From contig NZ_AULZ01000032.1 in NCBI RefSeq assembly GCF_000422545.1, positions 1 through 38,303 on the forward strand: a DNA stretch of 38,303 bases. The letters run 5' to 3'. Below are positions 35,236-38,303 of the stretch, one piece after another. Numbering within the stretch: position 1 is the stretch's first letter; each line of letters begins with the position of its first letter. The notes beneath the pieces are model-generated. The model saw only the letters and a program-made list of their open reading frames with translations. It was not told where the DNA came from and ran no database searches. The DNA comes from Desulfocurvibacter africanus subsp. africanus DSM 2603. Lineage in GTDB: Bacteria; Desulfobacterota; Desulfovibrionia; Desulfovibrionales; Desulfovibrionaceae. Position numbers and translations under genes: made by a program.

Positions 35236-37503
35236 CTATGAACTCGATTCGTCCAGCTTGAGCAGGTCTCCGGCCTCGGCGCTGCTGACGAGCAGCACGG
35301 CGCAGCGCATCTCGGCCAGGAACTCGTCGATGGAGTGGGCGGCTCGCTCGAAGTCGTCCTCCTCGGGCAGGCGCAGGCCGACCAGCAGGAGGCTCGCGCC
35401 CGCGGTGGCCTGGCGTATCTGCTCCAGAAACGGCCGTCCCTCTTCCAGCACAAAGACCAGGGGCTCGGCTTGCAGATGCGCCGCGCGCAGCAGCCTGGAC
35501 ATATGCCGCCGCGCGCCTGGAATGCCGGCCTGGCCGCCCACGGGCCGGATGAGTCGCGTCTCCGCCTGCGCCCATTCGGGCGTGCGGCGCAGCAGATGGG
35601 AGGTCATGAGCTTGAGCTGCCCATTGTGCAGCCCGCCTGTCCACAGGATATCGATGCGGCGGCGCTGCCCGAAGCCGACTTGCAGGGGGACGTGCAGGAA
35701 GAGCACGGATTTCCGGAAGGCCAGCAGCGTGTGCGCCAGGCGGAGCTGTCCGGGGCGCTTTTCCGGGTGGTGACTCCAGCCCATGAGCGCGGCGTTGGGC
35801 TCCAGACCCGGCAGTCCGTAAGCCTGCATGACCGAGAGCACCCCCTGATCGAAGTCGGGCGCGATGATGGATTCGGTGAAGGCCACGGCATCGCGCTCGC
35901 CCAGAAAGCCGGCCAGATGTCGGCGTGAGGCCGCGCGCAAGCCTCGACCAGCCTTGTTTCCGAGCGAGTCGGCCAGCACGTGCACGAAGGTGGCCAGGCC
36001 GGACTTGCCGCAAAGCCAGGAGCCCAGGTCGAGCAGGTCGTCCCGGCACACGCCCGAAGGCCCGCTGAGAGCACATCCTTCACGAGCCGGATCTCCGGCA
36101 TTGCCTGAGGACAGCTTGGTGAACACGGCGATGAAAGGCCGCCACGTGCGCGGTTGAGGCGCGTAGGCGCGCAACCGCAGCAAGGCGGCCCGCGCCAGGG
36201 AGAGCCAGATGCCCCCACGAATGTCGCCGAAGTCCTGGGCCAGGGAACGCCGCTTGAGCAGGAAATAGATGCCGAAACTAACCAGGATGGCCAGAACCGT
36301 GGCCGGCGGGTTGATGAGGAACATGGCCGCGTAGCAGGCCAAGGCTCCGGCCAGGCTCACGGACCAGTGCACGGCGATGCGCGGCCGAAAGCCGGGGCTG
36401 CTCACCAGCCGCTCCAGACCGGCCGTGAGGTTGAGCATACCAAAGGTGTTCAGAAAAAACATGGTGATGATCGGTGCCACCACGTTGACCCCGCCCAGCC
36501 AGGCCACGGAAGCCGCGAAAGCCGTGGTCATGAGCACGGCGGCGCGCGGCTCGCCGGCGCTTCCCAGGCGATTCGCCAGCCAGACGGGCACGATGTTGTC
36601 CTGGGCCAAGGCCATGAGCGTGCGCGGAGCGGTGAGCATGCTGCCCAGACCCGAGGACAGGGTGGCGGTCCAGATGCCCGCGACCACCAGCCAGGGCACG
36701 GCTGCCAGATTAACCATGACCAGACTGTCGGCGCGCAATATGGCCGGATCGGCCAGCAGGGACAGGCACACGGCCACGGCAAGGTAGACGGCCGCGCTCA
36801 CGGCAATGGCGGTCAGGATGCCGCGCGGCAGGCTGCGGCCGGGGTTACGCAGGTCGCCGGACATGCTCGGGCCTGCAATCATGCCCGTGACGGCCGGGAA
36901 GAATATGGCGAAGGCCTGCCACAGGCTAACCCGCACGCCTTCGGACGCGGCAAGCTCCGGCCTTATCCATTCGCTCGTGGCCGCACCCAGGAAAAAGGAC
37001 AGCAGCCCGGCAGCCAGCACGGCCATGATGACGTACAGGGCCTTGATGGCAACGCCGGCACCCATCCAAGCCAGCAGGCCGAAAAGCAACACGGTGGCGC
37101 TGGCCACCAAGCGGGCGTCGAGGCCCGGAAAAAGGCTGGCCAGGGATTCGGCGAAGCCGATGGTGTAGAAGGCCGTGCCCAGGGCCTGGGACAAGTACAG
37201 GGGCACGCCGATGGCCCCGCCGATTTGCAGACCCAGCGTGCGCGAGATCATATAGTAGGCCCCGCCCGCGCCCACATGCATGGTCGTGGCCACGGCGGAC
37301 AGGGACAGGGCCGTGACCAGGGAGATTGCGTTGGCCACGACGATGATCAGCAGCGCATGGGCAAGCCCCACATGGCCCACGACCCAGCCGATGCGCAGGA
37401 AGAGCACGACTCCGAAGATGGTCAGGATGGTCGGTGTGAAAACCCCGGCGAAGGTGCCGAACTTGCGGGGCTGAGCTTTGCTGGCGGGATCTAGCTTGGG
37501 CAT
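35236..37503 (-). CDS. Cation-chloride cotransporter (SLC12) homologue
   Basis: This 755-residue protein has about 12 membrane segments (15 to about 420) of the APC superfamily. The SLC12-specific N-terminus is FGTFAGVFTPTILTIFGVVL, then VGAGGAYYMISRTLG, and later PSMSGDLRNPGRSLPRGIL. A long cytoplasmic C-terminal domain (about 430-755) contains GLEPNAALMGW, the conserved segment of eukaryotic Na-K-Cl and K-Cl cotransporters. The transported ions are not known; some bacterial homologues take up amino acids. It converges with the hdr-mvh operon. Confidence 0.88.
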   Translation of the reverse strand: MPKLDPASKAQPRKFGTFAGVFTPTILTIFGVVLFLRIGWVVGHVGLAHALLIIVVANAISLVTALSLSAVATTMHVGAGGAYYMISRTLGLQIGGAIGVPLYLSQALGTAFYTIGFAESLASLFPGLDARLVASATVLLFGLLAWMGAGVAIKALYVIMAVLAAGLLSFFLGAATSEWIRPELAASEGVRVSLWQAFAIFFPAVTGMIAGPSMSGDLRNPGRSLPRGILTAIAVSAAVYLAVAVCLSLLADPAILRADSLVMVNLAAVPWLVVAGIWTATLSSGLGSMLTAPRTLMALAQDNIVPVWLANRLGSAGEPRAAVLMTTAFAASVAWLGGVNVVAPIITMFFLNTFGMLNLTAGLERLVSSPGFRPRIAVHWSVSLAGALACYAAMFLINPPATVLAILVSFGIYFLLKRRSLAQDFGDIRGGIWLSLARAALLRLRAYAPQPRTWRPFIAVFTKLSSGNAGDPAREGCALSGPSGVCRDDLLDLGSWLCGKSGLATFVHVLADSLGNKAGRGLRAASRRHLAGFLGERDAVAFTESIIAPDFDQGVLSVMQAYGLPGLEPNAALMGWSHHPEKRPGQLRLAHTLLAFRKSVLFLHVPLQVGFGQRRRIDILWTGGLHNGQLKLMTSHLLRRTPEWAQAETRLIRPVGGQAGIPGARRHMSRLLRAAHLQAEPLVFVLEEGRPFLEQIRQATAGASLLLVGLRLPEEDDFERAAHSIDEFLAEMRCAVLLVSSAEAGDLLKLDESSS

Positions 37504-37650
37504 GGGGGCTTGGGCTCCTGCCCATCCTTAGCCGCTGCCTGGAAAAAAAGCCATGCTCAGGCCGGTTTTGTCGGGACCTCGTGATCGCGATGCGACACGA
37601 GACCATGAAAGAACCCTGCTATCTTAAGACTTTCATTACCTAATTGCGCG

Positions 37651-37709
37651 GGTCCAGGGGGGCGTTCCCCCTGGCAGGTGGAGTGTGAGGAGGGCAGCGC
37701 CCTCCTCAC
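37651..37709. repeat. Paired-hairpin intergenic repeat (GGGTCCAGG family)
   Basis: It starts GGTCCAGGGG and has an 8-bp stem (37654-37661 with 37667-37674) and an 11-bp perfect stem (37685-37695 with 37699-37709). It ends 6 bp from the stop of the mannose-1-phosphate guanylyltransferase gene and may act as its transcript end. It follows the same plan as 15724-15785. Confidence 0.8.
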
Positions 37710-37715
37710 TGCCTT

Positions 37716-38303
37716 TTAATTCTTATCCCGTCCGTAGACGTCTTCCATACGCACGATGTCGTCCTCGCCAAGATAGCTGCCGGTCTGCACCTCGATGAGC
37801 TCGAGCGGGATCTTGCCCGGGTTGTTCAGCCGGTGCGTGGTGCCAAGCGGGATGTAGGTCGACTGGTCCTCGGAGAGCAGAAGCGTCTCGTCGCCTCTGG
37901 TGATCTTGGCCGTGCCGCGCACAACGATCCAGTGCTCGGCCCGGTGGTGGTGCATCTGCAAAGACAAGGTCGAGCCGGGATTGACCGTGATGCGCTTGAC
38001 CTGAAAGCCCGAACCAAGATCAATGCCCTCGTAGGAGCCCCAGGGCCGATAGACCTTGCGGTGGATGGTCGCCTCGCTGCGCCCGGAGGCCTTGAGCGCG
38101 TCCACGATCTTTTTTACGTCCTGCACGCGGTCCTTGGCGGCCACGAGCACCGCGTCGGTGGTCTCGACGATGACCAGGTCGGAAACGCCCACCGTGGCCA
38201 CCAGGCGGCCTTCGGCGCGCACGTAGGTGTCCTTGGTGTCATGCGTCAGGGCGTCTCCGGCCAGCACGTTGCCGCTTGCGTCCCGGCTGCCGATCTCCCA
38301 CAG
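37716..38303 (-). CDS. Mannose-1-phosphate guanylyltransferase/mannose-6-phosphate isomerase, 3' part
   Basis: The gene runs off the right edge, so the N-terminus is missing; 195 residues are present. The frame is open from the edge ([19 protein letters not shown]). The first part is the end of the nucleotidyltransferase domain ([21 protein letters not shown]). The rest is the type II phosphomannose isomerase cupin: [69 protein letters not shown]. This is the ManC/AlgA/CpsB bifunctional family that makes GDP-mannose for surface polysaccharides. Confidence 0.93.
   Translation of the reverse strand: MWEIGSRDASGNVLAGDALTHDTKDTYVRAEGRLVATVGVSDLVIVETTDAVLVAAKDRVQDVKKIVDALKASGRSEATIHRKVYRPWGSYEGIDLGSGFQVKRITVNPGSTLSLQMHHHRAEHWIVVRGTAKITRGDETLLLSEDQSTYIPLGTTHRLNNPGKIPLELIEVQTGSYLGEDDIVRMEDVYGRDKN

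Overview
The window looks like a chromosomal segment of a GC-rich, anaerobic, sulfate-reducing Desulfovibrionales-type bacterium (Desulfovibrio in the broad sense). The clues are the H2-linked heterodisulfide reductase operon, the style of the histidine kinase, porin and DUF1207 proteins, and the gene order rpmH-rnpA-yidD-yidC-jag. The taxon is inferred from gene content; no rRNA or other marker is present.

Layout. 1-434: a 123-bp dispersed repeat and the terminator of the jag operon. 435-4195 (minus): rpmH, rnpA, yidD, yidC and jag, the conserved ribosome/RNase P/membrane-insertion operon, with a clear promoter. rnpA has no ordinary start codon. 4528-8209 (plus): a LUD-domain protein, a PAP2 lipid phosphatase and a secreted subtilisin with a P domain. 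8228-14000: a PAS histidine kinase, small membrane proteins, a DUF1207 protein, a PhzF-like enzyme and a universal stress protein. 14084-17759: an OprO/P-like porin, an EamA exporter and an AraC regulator, interspersed with repeats. 18231-24008 (minus): an RsmF-type methyltransferase and a compact asnB / acyl carrier protein / PP-loop amidotransferase / GNAT operon that looks like a small uncharacterised biosynthetic unit. 24455-27422 (minus): acetyl-CoA synthetase and a LytTR regulator whose receiver domain has lost its phosphoacceptor.

27707-35094 (plus) is the most notable region: hdrCB-hdrA-mvhD-mvhG-mvhA, encoding a hydrogenase/heterodisulfide-reductase complex. Three of its five genes contain an in-frame UGA where the families have a metal- or cluster-binding cysteine: HdrA codon 58, MvhD codon 68 and MvhA codon 457. 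Each UGA is followed by a hairpin in a position expected of a bacterial SECIS element. A naive gene caller would truncate or split all three genes. Read through, they give complete proteins of 1014, 143 and 488 residues. The same three subunits are selenoproteins in Methanococcales. The likely function is coupling H2 oxidation to flavin-based electron bifurcation, giving reduced ferredoxin and a reduced disulfide. HdrA is double-length (two FAD halves), and HdrC and HdrB are fused. A strong terminator follows mvhA.

35236-38303 (minus): an SLC12-type cation-chloride cotransporter homologue and the 3' part of a mannose-1-phosphate guanylyltransferase. Two families of intergenic structured repeats are visible: a 123-bp element in two inverted copies (122/123 identical), and several paired GC-rich hairpins starting with GGGTCCAGG.
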